Part shown: positions 34,348 through 44,801 of the stretch, piece by piece
How the letters are laid out: each line of letters starts with the position of its first letter
Numbering within the stretch: the stretch's first letter is position 1
Assembly (NCBI RefSeq): GCF_001494635.1
Contig: NZ_LOJF01000001.1
Coordinates: 62,001 to 126,000, forward strand
DNA: 64,000 nucleotides
DNA from: Tractidigestivibacter scatoligenes
GTDB taxonomy: Bacteria; Actinomycetota; Coriobacteriia; Coriobacteriales; Atopobiaceae
Direction: 5' to 3'
The notes under the pieces: model-generated
Seen by the model: the letters and a program-made list of their open reading frames with translations, nothing else
Told to the model about the DNA's origin: nothing
Databases searched by the model: none
Program-made: the position numbers and the translations under genes

Positions 34348-34562
34348 TACGTGCTCCCTTGCTAATGCGCTTCCCTGTTCGCAGATTTTTGACCTGCGTT
34401 TAAATCTGAGAGAACTATACGCCCGCCAAGTCAAACATACAAGGAAATTTTGGCCCCTGCGCTGGGACTACGTAGTTGGCAAGGCGCGGGCACTCAACTC
34501 GTTTGGTGCGTGTATGCTGAGAGTCACGCATTGCGCAAGCTACCCTCGTTGACTGGAGACCC

Positions 34563-35744
34563 ATGGGATATCGCACCTACACCTGCCCCATCGCAAAGTC
34601 CTGCGGTGGCTGCGAGTGGCTTGCGGTGCCCTACCCCATCCAGCTTGATCGCAAGCAGGCGTTGGTCGAGGAGGTCCTGGGCCAAGCCGCGCGCCGGGAT
34701 CACGGCACGCTCGAGAAGATCTGCGGCATGGATGAGCCACGCAGCTACCGGCACAAGGCGGCCACACCGTTTGCGCCGGGCTCGCGCGGACGCGTGCGCT
34801 GCGGCTTCTATGCCGCTGGCTCGCATCGCATTGTGCCCTGCTCGTCGTGCCTGGTAGAAGCCCCTGGTGCGCGAGACGTGCTCAACGCCGTGGCGCGCGC
34901 GGCCGAGCGCTGCGGCATCCCCGCCTACCAGGAGGACCGCGGGAGCGGCGTGCTGCGCCATGCCGTGGTGCGCATGGGCTACGCCACCAAGGAGTGCCTG
35001 CTCACAGTGGTTACCAATGGACCAAGGCTTCCACGCGCCGAGAAGTTCGTGAACGACATACGTCGCAACCAACCGCAGGTCACAAGCATTGTCCAGAACA
35101 TCAACGAGCGCCGGACCAACGCGATTCTCGGCCGGCAGTGCATCACGCTGTACGGTCCAGGCGTCATGCACGACCGGCTGCTGGGCTGCTCGTTTGAGAT
35201 TGGGCCCACGAGCTTCTACCAGACAAACCCCGCGCAGACCGAGGTGCTGTACCGGCTTGCCATTGCCGGGGCGGGCATTGTGCCCGGGATGCGGCTGCTC
35301 GACGCGTACTGCGGGACGGGAACCATTGGCATCTGCGCTGCGCACGAGTGCCCGGACGTGGAGGTTGTGGGCGTGGAGCAAGTTGGCGGCGCGGTGGCGG
35401 CGGCACGACGTAACGGCATAGCCAACGGGCTGGACAAGCGCTGCCGTTTTGTGCGGGCAGACGCCACGGAGTACCTGGTAGCGGCAGCGCGCAACGGGCG
35501 CGCCGAACGCTTTGACACGCTCATCATGGATCCGCCGCGGGCTGGCTCGACGCCCGAGTTCCTCTCGGCAGTGTGCGCGCTTGGGCCCGAGCGCGTGTCG
35601 TACGTCTCGTGCAACGTGCTCACGCAGGCGCGCGACGTCGAGCTGCTGCGCGAGGGCGGCTACCGTCTTGAGCGCGTGCAGCCGGTGGACATGTTCCCGC
35701 ACACCAAGCACGTGGAGTGCGTCGCGACGCTCGCACGACGATGA
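34563..35744 (+). CDS. 23S rRNA (uracil-C5)-methyltransferase, RlmC/RlmD type
   Basis: A 393-aa SAM-dependent enzyme making m5U in 23S rRNA or tRNA. The N-terminal iron-sulfur cysteines are in CPIAKSCGGCEW. The C-terminal Rossmann domain has LLDAYCGTGTIGI (motif I), MDPPRAGSTPEF (motif IV) and the nucleophile Cys in VSYVSCN. There is no TRAM domain, and the length is short, as for many RlmCD-like proteins of Gram-positives. TGGAGACCC precedes ATG 34563. The stop codon lies within a 31-bp palindrome. Confidence 0.93.
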   Translation: MGYRTYTCPIAKSCGGCEWLAVPYPIQLDRKQALVEEVLGQAARRDHGTLEKICGMDEPRSYRHKAATPFAPGSRGRVRCGFYAAGSHRIVPCSSCLVEAPGARDVLNAVARAAERCGIPAYQEDRGSGVLRHAVVRMGYATKECLLTVVTNGPRLPRAEKFVNDIRRNQPQVTSIVQNINERRTNAILGRQCITLYGPGVMHDRLLGCSFEIGPTSFYQTNPAQTEVLYRLAIAGAGIVPGMRLLDAYCGTGTIGICAAHECPDVEVVGVEQVGGAVAAARRNGIANGLDKRCRFVRADATEYLVAAARNGRAERFDTLIMDPPRAGSTPEFLSAVCALGPERVSYVSCNVLTQARDVELLREGGYRLERVQPVDMFPHTKHVECVATLARR

Positions 35745-35771
35745 GACAAAGGGACTGTCCCCTTGTCTCAT
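35741..35771. repeat. 31-bp near-perfect palindrome (ATGAGACAA type)
   Basis: ATGAGACAAAGGGAC-T-GTCCCCTTGTCTCAT pairs at 14 of 15 positions and overlaps the stop codon of the methyltransferase gene. It has no T-run. A related half-copy lies at 12646-12664. From memory, similar dispersed palindromes occur in diverse genomes. Confidence 0.7.
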
Positions 35772-35865
35772 AGCGCAGCGCCCGCCCCTGGGGGTCTGGG
35801 GGCGGACAAACGGGGTGGTACGTGAACCAACCTGACGTCAAACAATCAGACGCCGAGAAGAACCA

Positions 35866-36615
35866 CTACTTGCTGCGACGATCTTTCCTCCTCACCACCA
35901 CGGCAGCTGCGAGCACTGCCACCGCGGCGACTGCGAGACCAACGGGCAGAGCGGTCTGCGTGGCGTCACCGGTGTTGGGGATGGTCGGCTTCTTGGGCTC
36001 CTCCTTGGCCGGCTCGGGCTCCGGCGCGGGCGCGGTGTAAACGTTCTCGAAGGTCACTGCGTCGGCAGCGGTACCGTCGGAGGTGGTGATGAACGCGCTC
36101 GTCCCCAGGACGCCGGCGCCGTCATCGGTCACCGTGTAGGTCACGTTGTAGACGGTGCTGTCGTAGGTCCAACCCTCGGCGTTGCCCGCGACCTCGTACG
36201 CCTTGTAGGAGTACGAGCCAACCTGGTCGAACGTGATCGACCCCAGCGAGACCGTGCCGTCGCCGTTGATGATGTCCGTGGTCACGCCGTTCTCGCTGGC
36301 GCTACCATCCCAAAGTATGGCGGCGGCACAAATGCGGTTGCCGGCGGCCTTTTCGCCCAAGGACTTCTCGATTGAGGTCTTCTCGCTTGCTGGCTTATCG
36401 CCCAGGGACTTCTCGCTTGCCGACGCCCCTCTCCGCCTCAAAAGTGAACACGAAATCGACCGGTTATTACCAGTTTCCTGGGCAGGCGCCGCCACGTGGC
36501 CCTGCGCATTGTTTTCGTGTTCACTTTTGGTAGCGGGGTCGGTGTCGCACGGGCCCGACGCCAGTTGCGACCCGTATCCGCTATCGCACCTAACACGAGA
36601 CGAGATGCATCGCAA
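35866..36615 (-). pseudogene. Remnant of an LPXTG-type cell-wall-anchored protein
   Basis: Only the 3' part looks like a real protein. From about residue 108 there is a pilin isopeptide-linker-like repeat (VSLGSITFDQVGSYSYKAYE, then GWTYDSTVYNVTYTV and AVTFENVYTAP), a Glu/Pro spacer, the sorting signal IPNTGD, a hydrophobic helix and the tail RRKDRRSK. The upstream 100 residues lack a signal peptide and are encoded largely by an inverted repeat (36440-36528). The reading frame is therefore probably a decayed 3' fragment of a larger adhesin. IPNTG is a substrate-type signal for sortases, and a class B sortase gene lies 4 kb away. Confidence 0.65.
36440..36528. repeat. Inverted repeat, family F, inside the surface-protein remnant
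   Basis: Perfect 16-nt arms AAAAGTGAACACGAAA (36440-36455) and TTTCGTGTTCACTTTT (36513-36528) enclose 57 nt; weak pairing continues outside the arms. It interrupts the 5' part of the remnant ORF. Confidence 0.75.
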
Positions 36616-36628
36616 TGCTGAATGCCCA

Positions 36629-36721
36629 CAACCCCGGAGAATAGCTCTTTTTTAAACGTTCATCACGTTTGCCCAGGTCGACGATGGCGGTATTAATAAA
36701 AGGAGCTATTCTCCGGGGTTG
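36629..36721. repeat. Inverted repeat, family G, between the remnant and purN
   Basis: Arms CAACCCCGGAGAATAGCTCT.. (36629-36655) and its complement (36693-36721) pair over about 27 nt with small gaps and a 37-nt spacer. It lies 63 bp from nothing coding on the left and about 185 bp from purN on the right. The 36616-36905 gap shows no gene. Confidence 0.75.
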
Positions 36722-36852
36722 CAGGGGGGCGGGTCTGCGGCAAGAATTTGCGGTTGGGCTACGGGTTTTCTCGACCCCTCAAGTAGTAACACCGGCAAAC
36801 TCTCGCGCAGTAACACATAAGGGGTTCAATCAAAACTGCTGCCAAACGGAAA

Positions 36853-36880
36853 GGCCCCTCCAGCCAAAACCGGAGGGGCC
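36853..36880 (-). terminator. Terminator of the purF-purM-purN operon
   Basis: GGCCCCTCC and GGAGGGGCC form a 9-bp stem 25 bp after the purN stop; on the minus strand TTTCCGTTT follows. Confidence 0.7.
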
Positions 36881-36905
36881 ACAGATCAGCTATCAAGCAC
36901 TGCCG

Positions 36906-37520
36906 CTACGCCTGGTCGATCACCACGTGTCCGTCTTCGCGCACGTGCACGCGTCCCTCTGCCAAGAGCTGCGCCACACGCGGGTAGAGCTGGTGCTCGA
37001 CCTCGTGGATGCGAGCCTCGAGCTGGTCGACGGTCCAGCCCTCCTCTACCTCCACCGGCCGCTGTGCGATGATGGGGCCGCAGTCGTAATCGCTGTTGGC
37101 AAAGTGAACCGTCACACCCGTGACCTTGACGCCGCAGTCGAAGGCGTCCTGGATGGCGTGCGCCCCCTTGAAGCTGGGCAGCAGCGCCGGATGGATGTTG
37201 ACCACGCGGTTGGGGAAGCTGGCCAGGATGGGGTCATGCACCATCCGCATGTAGCCAGCCATGAGCACGTAGTCCACACCAGCGCGGCGCAGCTCGGTGG
37301 CTATGACCTCGTCAGCAACCATTGGGTCTGCGTAGATCTCCTTGGAGAGCGTGAGCGTCTGGATGCCCGCCGCCTCGGCGCGCTTGAGACCGTACGCGCT
37401 TGGCCGCGAACTCACCACCAGCTCGATGCTGGCATCAAGCCTACCTGCGGCAATAGCATCGATGAGCGCCTGCAGGTTGGTACCCGAGCCGCTAATGAGC
37501 ACTCCCAGCTTAATGCTCAT
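36906..37520 (-). CDS. purN: Phosphoribosylglycinamide formyltransferase
   Basis: A 204-aa folate-dependent GAR transformylase, step 3 of purine synthesis. Signatures are VLISGSGTNLQALID (phosphate loop), the catalytic Asn-His pair in NIHPALLPSFKGAHA and Asp in the YDCGPII segment. ATG 37520 overlaps the purM TGA (ATGA), so the genes are coupled. Confidence 0.96.
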   Translation of the reverse strand: MSIKLGVLISGSGTNLQALIDAIAAGRLDASIELVVSSRPSAYGLKRAEAAGIQTLTLSKEIYADPMVADEVIATELRRAGVDYVLMAGYMRMVHDPILASFPNRVVNIHPALLPSFKGAHAIQDAFDCGVKVTGVTVHFANSDYDCGPIIAQRPVEVEEGWTVDQLEARIHEVEHQLYPRVAQLLAEGRVHVREDGHVVIDQA

Positions 37521-38587
37521 CGATAGGTCACCTTGCCCTCGCCCGCGACGCACTCGCCCATCACGAACGGCGAGAACCCCTGGGCAACAAGCCCCTCGCA
37601 GACCTCGTCCACGTCGTCGCGACTACAGATGATGCTCATGCCAACGCCCATGTTGAAGGTCTTGTACGCCTCGTCGGGCGTGAGGCCCGCAGCGCGCACC
37701 ATGTACGTGATGACCGGCGGCACGTCCCATGCGGGGCCATCCTCACCGCCGCGGTCGACCACGGCGTCAACGTTTGCGGGCAGCGCACGATTGAGGTTCT
37801 CGGTAATGCCGCCACCGGTGATGTGCGCCATAGCGTGGATGGGCACGCCGGCCTTGAGTGCGCGAACCAGCCCGCCGGCGTAAATGGTGGTGGGGCGCAT
37901 CACGGCGTCGGCCAGGCTCTCGCCGCCCAGCTCGGGAAGCGGGCGTTCCAGCTCTTCCACGGTCTTGCCCTCGATAGCCACCTTGCGCACGAGCGAGTAG
38001 CCATTGGAGTGAATGCCGGAGCTGGGAAGGCCGAGAATCACGTCGCCCTCGTGCACCAGGTGCGGACCAATCATCTTGGGCCGGTCGACCACGCCCACCA
38101 CAAAGCCGGCCAGGTCGTAGTCGTTGGGGTTCATGACGCCGGGGTGCTCGGCCATCTCGCCGCCAACCAGCGCGCAGCCGGACTTGCGGCAGCCCTCGGC
38201 AATGCCGCCCACGATCTTGGCAACGTGCTCGGCGTGCAGCTTGCCAATGGCAACGTAATCCAGGAAGAACAGCGGCTCCGCACCAATAGGCACCACGTCG
38301 TCGACGCACATGGCAACGAGGTCCTCACCCACGGTCTCGTGCCGGTCAAGCAGCTGCGCGATGGCAAGCTTGGTGCCCACGCCATCCGTGCCCGAGACCA
38401 GCACCGGGTCCTCCATGTCCTTGTACGCGGCCATCGAGAAGCACGAGCCAAAGCCGCCCAGGCCGCCAATGACCTCGGGTCGGTTGGTCGAGGCAACGGC
38501 CGCCTTGATTGCGTCGACGGCGCGGGCACCCTCGTCCACGTCGACGCCGGCATCTGCATACGAGACGTGCTGGGGCTTATCTGCCAT
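37517..38587 (-). CDS. purM: Phosphoribosylformylglycinamidine cyclo-ligase (AIR synthetase)
   Basis: A 356-aa ATP-dependent enzyme, step 5 of purine synthesis. Signatures are SYADAGVDVDEG, GGFGSCF, VSGTDGVGTKLAIA and LVGGEMAEHPG. ATG 38587 begins 1 nt after the purF stop (TAAGATG), with GGAAGG upstream; a nearby in-frame ATG at 38596 is less well placed. Coupled on both sides with purF and purN. Confidence 0.96.
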   Translation of the reverse strand: MADKPQHVSYADAGVDVDEGARAVDAIKAAVASTNRPEVIGGLGGFGSCFSMAAYKDMEDPVLVSGTDGVGTKLAIAQLLDRHETVGEDLVAMCVDDVVPIGAEPLFFLDYVAIGKLHAEHVAKIVGGIAEGCRKSGCALVGGEMAEHPGVMNPNDYDLAGFVVGVVDRPKMIGPHLVHEGDVILGLPSSGIHSNGYSLVRKVAIEGKTVEELERPLPELGGESLADAVMRPTTIYAGGLVRALKAGVPIHAMAHITGGGITENLNRALPANVDAVVDRGGEDGPAWDVPPVITYMVRAAGLTPDEAYKTFNMGVGMSIICSRDDVDEVCEGLVAQGFSPFVMGECVAGEGKVTYR

Positions 38588-38588
38588 C

Positions 38589-40186
<1,598 letters not shown>

Positions 40187-40190
<4 letters not shown>

Positions 40191-41179
40191 GATGCCACCT
40201 CGCTCTTGGGGACGCACACCAGGATGGTGCGGCCATAGCCATCAATGTAGTTGCAGGTGCAGAGGGTAAGCACGTGGCTCGTCTTGCCGATGAGCTCCGA
40301 GGCGTCAGAGCGGCTGGTCACGGCCTTGGCGAGAAGGTCCGAGAGATACAAGTGGAACTCGTCGTCGCTGGACCAGTCAAAGACGCGCACGTTGGTGTCG
40401 TTCTCGTCCGTGTAGTAGAGGAAGAGGGGCTCAAGCTCATAGTTGGCGTCTTCGGTGACGTACCACACGGTGCTCACGGAGTCGAAGGCCTCTTGGTTGT
40501 CCATGTCGGCAATGGGCTTGAACATGGCACCGTTGCGTAGGTGATGGCCATAGATGATGGTCTGCTGGTCGAGCATGCCGGGCGCCTGATTTTGGTAGTC
40601 CATAAAGACCTGGCCGCCTAGCGAGTAGGTGCCCTCGGCGTTGGTATGGAGGTACTTGTCGTTATCCGACGCCTGGTAAACGGGGAAGCTCACCACGGTG
40701 TTGGGAATCTGCACCCACCCAACAACCTCGGGGTTCACTGCCTTGAGGCCAGCCCAGTCCACCACAGGCGGCTGGTTGCCTTCGTCGTCCACGGTTGCGT
40801 AGGTAGCGAGCTTCTCGTTCTCCACGTCCTGCTCGTGGTACTGCCACTGCGAGTAGCCGTACAAGCCGGCCGCCACCACGATAAGCACGATGCCCACAAT
40901 GAAGAGCACCGTAGAGATAATGCGGTTGCGCCGCTTGCGCGGATCGCGAGACCTACGACCGGAGAGGTCGTAGGGGTCGGTCTCGCGGTAGTTGTCGCTC
41001 TTCATGCGGCGGCCATGGCGAGAGGAACGAGCGCCTGCGCCTGCCGCGCCCTTGGACGACGGGTCGTCGGTGACCACGGGAATGAAGCCAGCCGCACGCT
41101 GGTCATTAGCGGTGCCGTGCGGCAGCGTAGGCTCACCCCCAGACGTCTGGCCAAAATGCTTGCCCTGACTGTTTGACAC
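40187..41179 (-). CDS. Class B sortase
   Basis: A 330-aa membrane transpeptidase that anchors surface proteins or builds pili. A basic N-terminal region is followed by one helix (about 87-110, ISTVLFIVGIVLIVVAAGLYG) and the sortase barrel. The catalytic His is in IIYGHHLRNGAMF, the Cys in TLCTCNY and the Arg in GYGRTILV. Ser/Thr-Leu-x-Thr-Cys and overall length fit class B. The stop overlaps the purF start by 4 nt, an unusual pairing of a cell-wall enzyme with purine genes. The likely nearby substrate is only the IPNTG remnant at 35866-36615. Confidence 0.92.
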
Positions 41180-41206
41180 GTGACTGCCTTTCTCGGTCGA
41201 GGCGAA

Positions 41207-41656
41207 CTAGGAGAGCTTGCTCCCCACGTACGCCGCGGCGGCGGGCTTGTCGAAGTTGCCATTGGTTGCCTTGGTAAGTGCACCCATGACCTTGCCCATG
41301 TCGCGCTTGGCCGTGGCGCCCAGTTCGGCAATGAGAGAGTCGGCCAGCTTCTCGAGGTCGGCGCCCTCAAGCTGGCGCGGCAGCAGCTGGGAAAGGACGT
41401 CTGCCTGTGTCGAGAGCTCCTGGATGCGCTCGGCGTGGGACTCGGCGCCGGCCTTTCGCAGGCCGTCGAGCTCCTCGGCGGTGACCTTCTGGAGCTTCTT
41501 CACCGCCTTGGTGATATCCGCCTCGGTGGCGTCGCGGCGCTCATCGACCTCGACCTGCTTCACGGCCTGGTTTACCTGGCGCAAGATGGAGACGCGCGCC
41601 TTGTCGTGCGCCTTCATGGCAAGCTTGATCTGCTCGAGCAGCTCTTCCTTCTTCAT
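41207..41656 (-). CDS. GatB/YqeY domain protein
   Basis: A 149-aa YqeY-like protein: helical N-domain (LLEQIKLAMKAHDKARVSIL, then RQVNQAVKQVEVDERR) and C-terminal three-helix domain ending in LGATAKRDMGKVMGALT. The C-domain resembles the tRNA-binding tail of GatB; the stand-alone protein has no proven role. GAGGAAAG precedes ATG 41656; the longer frame to 41698 lacks support. Confidence 0.92.
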   Translation of the reverse strand: MKKEELLEQIKLAMKAHDKARVSILRQVNQAVKQVEVDERRDATEADITKAVKKLQKVTAEELDGLRKAGAESHAERIQELSTQADVLSQLLPRQLEGADLEKLADSLIAELGATAKRDMGKVMGALTKATNGNFDKPAAAAYVGSKLS

Positions 41657-41713
41657 GTAGTGCTTTCCTCCCTGGCCGCGAGGTGAGCGCGGCCGCACGC
41701 AGCACGGCGGACT

Positions 41714-42175
41714 CTACGCCGCTGCCATCTGCTGCTTCATCTGGATAATCTTCTCGCGGTACTCCGGCATGGTGGCCCCAAGAATCTGGGTTGCGTAGAT
41801 GGCTGCGTTCTTGGCGCCGCCAATGGCCACGCAGGCCACAGGCACACCCGAGGGCATCTGCACCATGGAGAGCAGGGAGTCCATGCCACCCAGGTCGCTC
41901 GTCTTCATGGGAACGCCAACTATGGGCAGCGGCGTGTAGGCTGCAACAACGCCGCCCAGGTGAGCGGCCTTGCCCGCGGCAGCAATGATCACCTTAAGGC
42001 CGCGGTCCGCAGCGGTGGACGCCCAGTCGTGAACCTTCTGTGGCGCGCGGTGCGCCGAGGCAATGACCAGCTCGTACGGAACGCCCAGCTCATCCAGCTG
42101 AGCGGTGCACGCCTCCATCGCCGGCATGTCCGACTTAGACCCCATAATGATTCCCACCAGCGGCTTGTCCGCCAT
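41714..42175 (-). CDS. purE: N5-carboxyaminoimidazole ribonucleotide mutase
   Basis: A 153-aa class I PurE. Signatures: GIIMGSKSDMPAMEAC, IASAHRAPQKVHDWA with the catalytic His, AAAGKAAHLGGVVAAYT and PSGVPVACVAIGGAKNAA. GGGGGTCCT precedes ATG 42175. No purK is adjacent. It is divergent from the pyridoxal kinase gene; the 144-bp gap shows no riboswitch. Confidence 0.96.
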   Translation of the reverse strand: MADKPLVGIIMGSKSDMPAMEACTAQLDELGVPYELVIASAHRAPQKVHDWASTAADRGLKVIIAAAGKAAHLGGVVAAYTPLPIVGVPMKTSDLGGMDSLLSMVQMPSGVPVACVAIGGAKNAAIYATQILGATMPEYREKIIQMKQQMAAA

Positions 42176-42319
42176 AGGACCCCCTTTGGATTTGGGTTCA
42201 GAGACGCATCACAGTATAGATGGAGCCGGGCGTGCCGGGGCGCGAACGGCCTATCATTAACCAACAGCAACAGAGACACGGCAGGCGCCACGAGCCAATT
42301 ACGACCCGAAAGGTAGCAC

Positions 42320-43189
42320 ATGGACGCAAAGGATCTTGTTCTTTACAAGCGAGAGGGCGCGTACATTCCGCGCGTCGCCGCGGTGCACGACCTGTGCGGA
42401 TACGGCAAGTGCTCGCTGGGGATTGCCATTCCCGTGCTCTCTGCGGCAGGATGCGATGTGTGCCCGGTGCCCACCTCACTATTCTCGGCGCACACCAAGT
42501 TCCCTACATACTATATGCACGATACGACGCGAATCCTTGAGGATTATCTGGATGCCTGGGCTAAAGAAGGTATCGAGCTTGATGCAATTTACTCTGGGTT
42601 CCTGGGGTCTGCTGCGCAAGTGGGCGCTATTCAGCGGCTGTATCGCGAGCACCCGGGTGCGCTGCGCGTGGTTGATCCGGTTATGGGTGACGGCGGAAAG
42701 ATGTACCCCACGTACACGGTTGAGCTGTGCGAGAAGATGCGCGAGCTGGTTGCCGGGGCAGACATTCTCACGCCAAACCTCACGGAGGCACACCTACTAA
42801 CCGGCATGCCCTACCACGGGCAGGATCTCTCGGAGGCCGAAGTAGAGAGGTACGTGGCGCAGCTGGTGGGAATGGGCGCGCATCTCGTTGTGGTAAAGGG
42901 CGTGGTGCGCGGTGATAGTCTTATCAGAAATTACGTGGCTGGCGAGAAGATCGACCTAGTAGAGGTTGTGGGCGAGCAACTGCCTTTCATGACGCACGGG
43001 ACCGGCGACCTGTTTGCCTCAACGCTTACTGGGGCCGTTATGTGCGGGCGCAGCGTGTACGACGCGGTGGCGTTTGCCACGGACTTCGTGCGGGATGCCA
43101 TGCGCATCACGCGGCTGCAGCCGGATAACGAGGTGCGCGGGGTGTCGTTCGAGAGCCTGTTGGGGCAGGTCACGGCACTCGTTGGGTAG
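42320..43189 (+). CDS. Pyridoxal/pyridoxamine kinase
   Basis: A 289-aa PfkB-superfamily kinase that phosphorylates B6 vitamers in the salvage route to PLP. Signatures: AAVHDLCGYGKCSLGIAIPVL, the YSGFLGSAAQV stretch, VVDPVMGDGGKMY, LTPNLTEAHLLTG and the catalytic THGTGDLFAS anion-hole motif. GAAAGGTAGCAC precedes ATG 42320. The family is often called PdxY or PdxK; which applies is not clear. Confidence 0.92.
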   Translation: MDAKDLVLYKREGAYIPRVAAVHDLCGYGKCSLGIAIPVLSAAGCDVCPVPTSLFSAHTKFPTYYMHDTTRILEDYLDAWAKEGIELDAIYSGFLGSAAQVGAIQRLYREHPGALRVVDPVMGDGGKMYPTYTVELCEKMRELVAGADILTPNLTEAHLLTGMPYHGQDLSEAEVERYVAQLVGMGAHLVVVKGVVRGDSLIRNYVAGEKIDLVEVVGEQLPFMTHGTGDLFASTLTGAVMCGRSVYDAVAFATDFVRDAMRITRLQPDNEVRGVSFESLLGQVTALVG

Positions 43190-43244
43190 GCGCCGGCGGG
43201 CCGGCGGCAACGCGGGGCCGGGGCGCGGCGGGGGCCTCTCGGTG

Positions 43245-43379
43245 ATGCCGCGGATTCTCGCCGGTTAGGAATTTTCCGAACGGTTAGGGACCCTTAAACG
43301 GCGAAATCCCGCGGCATAACGGGACTTGCCGCTGATTCCGAACGGTTAGCCCACCTTAAACGGCGAAATCGCGCGGCAT
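43245..43379. repeat. Palindromic tandem repeat, family D copy 1
   Basis: Two tandem units share CCGAACGGTTAG and CTTAAACGGCGAAATC-CGCGGCAT. The first unit is itself a dyad: ATGCCGCGGATTCTCGCCGG pairs with CGGCGAAATCCCGCGGCAT. The second unit encodes the last residues and stop codon of the AbiEi-like pseudogene. A second copy lies at 44618-44756, beyond the other end of that gene, in direct orientation. Confidence 0.8.
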
Positions 43380-44372
43380 CTCCGTTGACGCCAACCGTCG
43401 AGGCACACCGTAGCGCTCAAGCAACTCCTTGAAGAACGGGCGATTCTTTGCCTCCTCAAAGCTGAACCGCATGATTGACGCACCGTACAACGTGAGGCGA
43501 GACTCCCGTCGTCGCTCGGCGAGCAGCGCCCTGCCAGAGACCTTCTCGCCAGAGCTTCCGCGCTCGGCATACTTTGCTGCACCGTCAAGCTCGCCAAATA
43601 TCGGGCGTGCCACACCCGTTTCCCACACGTAGTCAACCCTGAACTCGCACCCAGGTCGCGACGGATCTTCCACAAGAACCTGCAGCTCTGGCACGCAAAA
43701 CCCCAGCTCAATCATGATTCCGCGAGCAACCGACTCTCCGCCATTCTCGGAGCGTCCATCCGCCCAGCCAATGGTTTGAAGCGCCTACCGAGAACCGCGC
43801 GCATGCGGCTGGGCCTGCACAAAGTTTGCAAGGTCTTCTCGCGAAAGGCCGTAGTCGCGAAGCGCGGAATCCGCAACGGCAAGACCTGCCGGCAGGGAAA
43901 GCGTTCGCAAGCAGTCCGCAATGGTCCTCTCCAATGACGTTACCTTTACACCCGACACAACCTCGGTTTTCTCGTCATCGCCCGGACGCATGCGGTGCCT
44001 TACCACGTACTTGCTTCGGCGCCCCTTGCCACCCCTTGTATCCAGTGCGTGGACAACGGAGGGGTCAGGTTCGGAAACTTGCAAGCCATGGACTATCGCT
44101 GCAGAAGTCCCGCAGAACACCCAAGCCGGATGCAGTGCGGCGACGGCCCTCGCTACGTGAAGGGCCTGTGTTGCTGGCGAGAGGGACCTCCAATACGAGG
44201 CCCTTGCATACACGTGCGGGAATGGTGCTACCACATCTCCCGCCTTAGCGCGACGATCAAGAAGCCTCTTCGTTCGATCGCTCTTCACGCAGAGACACAT
44301 CCCGCGTTGCTCCGACGCATCAAGAGCTTCGTTCACCTCATCCTGCACCACACGCCAGTACCCCCTGCTCAC
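43356..44372 (-). pseudogene. AbiEi/DUF559-like gene interrupted by one in-frame amber codon
   Basis: Reading frames 43785-44372 and 43356-43715 are the same frame, separated by a TAG at 43785-43787. Read through, they give one protein of about 338 aa with an AbiEi-type N-terminal part (residues about 20-180, FCGTSAAIVHGLQVS and VTSLERTIADCLRTL) and a Vsr-like C-terminal domain (GRSENGGESVARG, IELGFCVPELQV, FRVDYVW, GELDGAAKY). Nothing is lost around the stop: WADGRSENGGESVAR is conserved directly after it. GGAGGGGGG precedes GTG 44372. Flanked by family D repeats on both sides. Sequencing error, recent loss or readthrough are all possible. Confidence 0.8.
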
Positions 44373-44617
44373 GACTAGCCCCCCTCCGGTCGCCCTGGTG
44401 AGCTTCTTGTACCGAGCCCGGAGTCATCTATAACTGACACTTGTCTGACAGCAATCTTCCGCGCAGCTCAGAGAGGGTGTTTGGTCGTTTGGTCTCTAAA
44501 GTAATTCTGTAGGCGGTAGCATTCTGGCCATGAGGGGTAGCTCTGATCGAATTGCCGAGAATTGAGATGGCTCACGCTGTCATACCGTGTCATGCCATTT
44601 TGGCCTTCTCGCCCATG

Positions 44618-44756
44618 GCGCGTCTTTTCGCCGGTTAGCACTTTTCCGAACGTTTAGAGCGCCTTAAACGGCGAGGTTGCGCGGCATTGCGGGAACGGCG
44701 CGGATTCCGAACGGTTAGCCACCCATAAACGGCGAGATTGAGCGGGATTGCGAGAA
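44618..44756. repeat. Palindromic tandem repeat, family D copy 2
   Basis: Two units with TCGCCGGTTAGCACTTTTCC, GAACGTTTAGAGCGCCTTAA and CCGAACGGTTAGCCACCCAT match copy 1 at 43245-43379 in order and orientation. The remaining part of the 44373-44801 gap shows no gene. Confidence 0.75.
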
Positions 44757-44801
44757 TGCCCCATGGCACGGCTGCCTGGGCATCCTAGTGCCCCCGCATC
44801 C

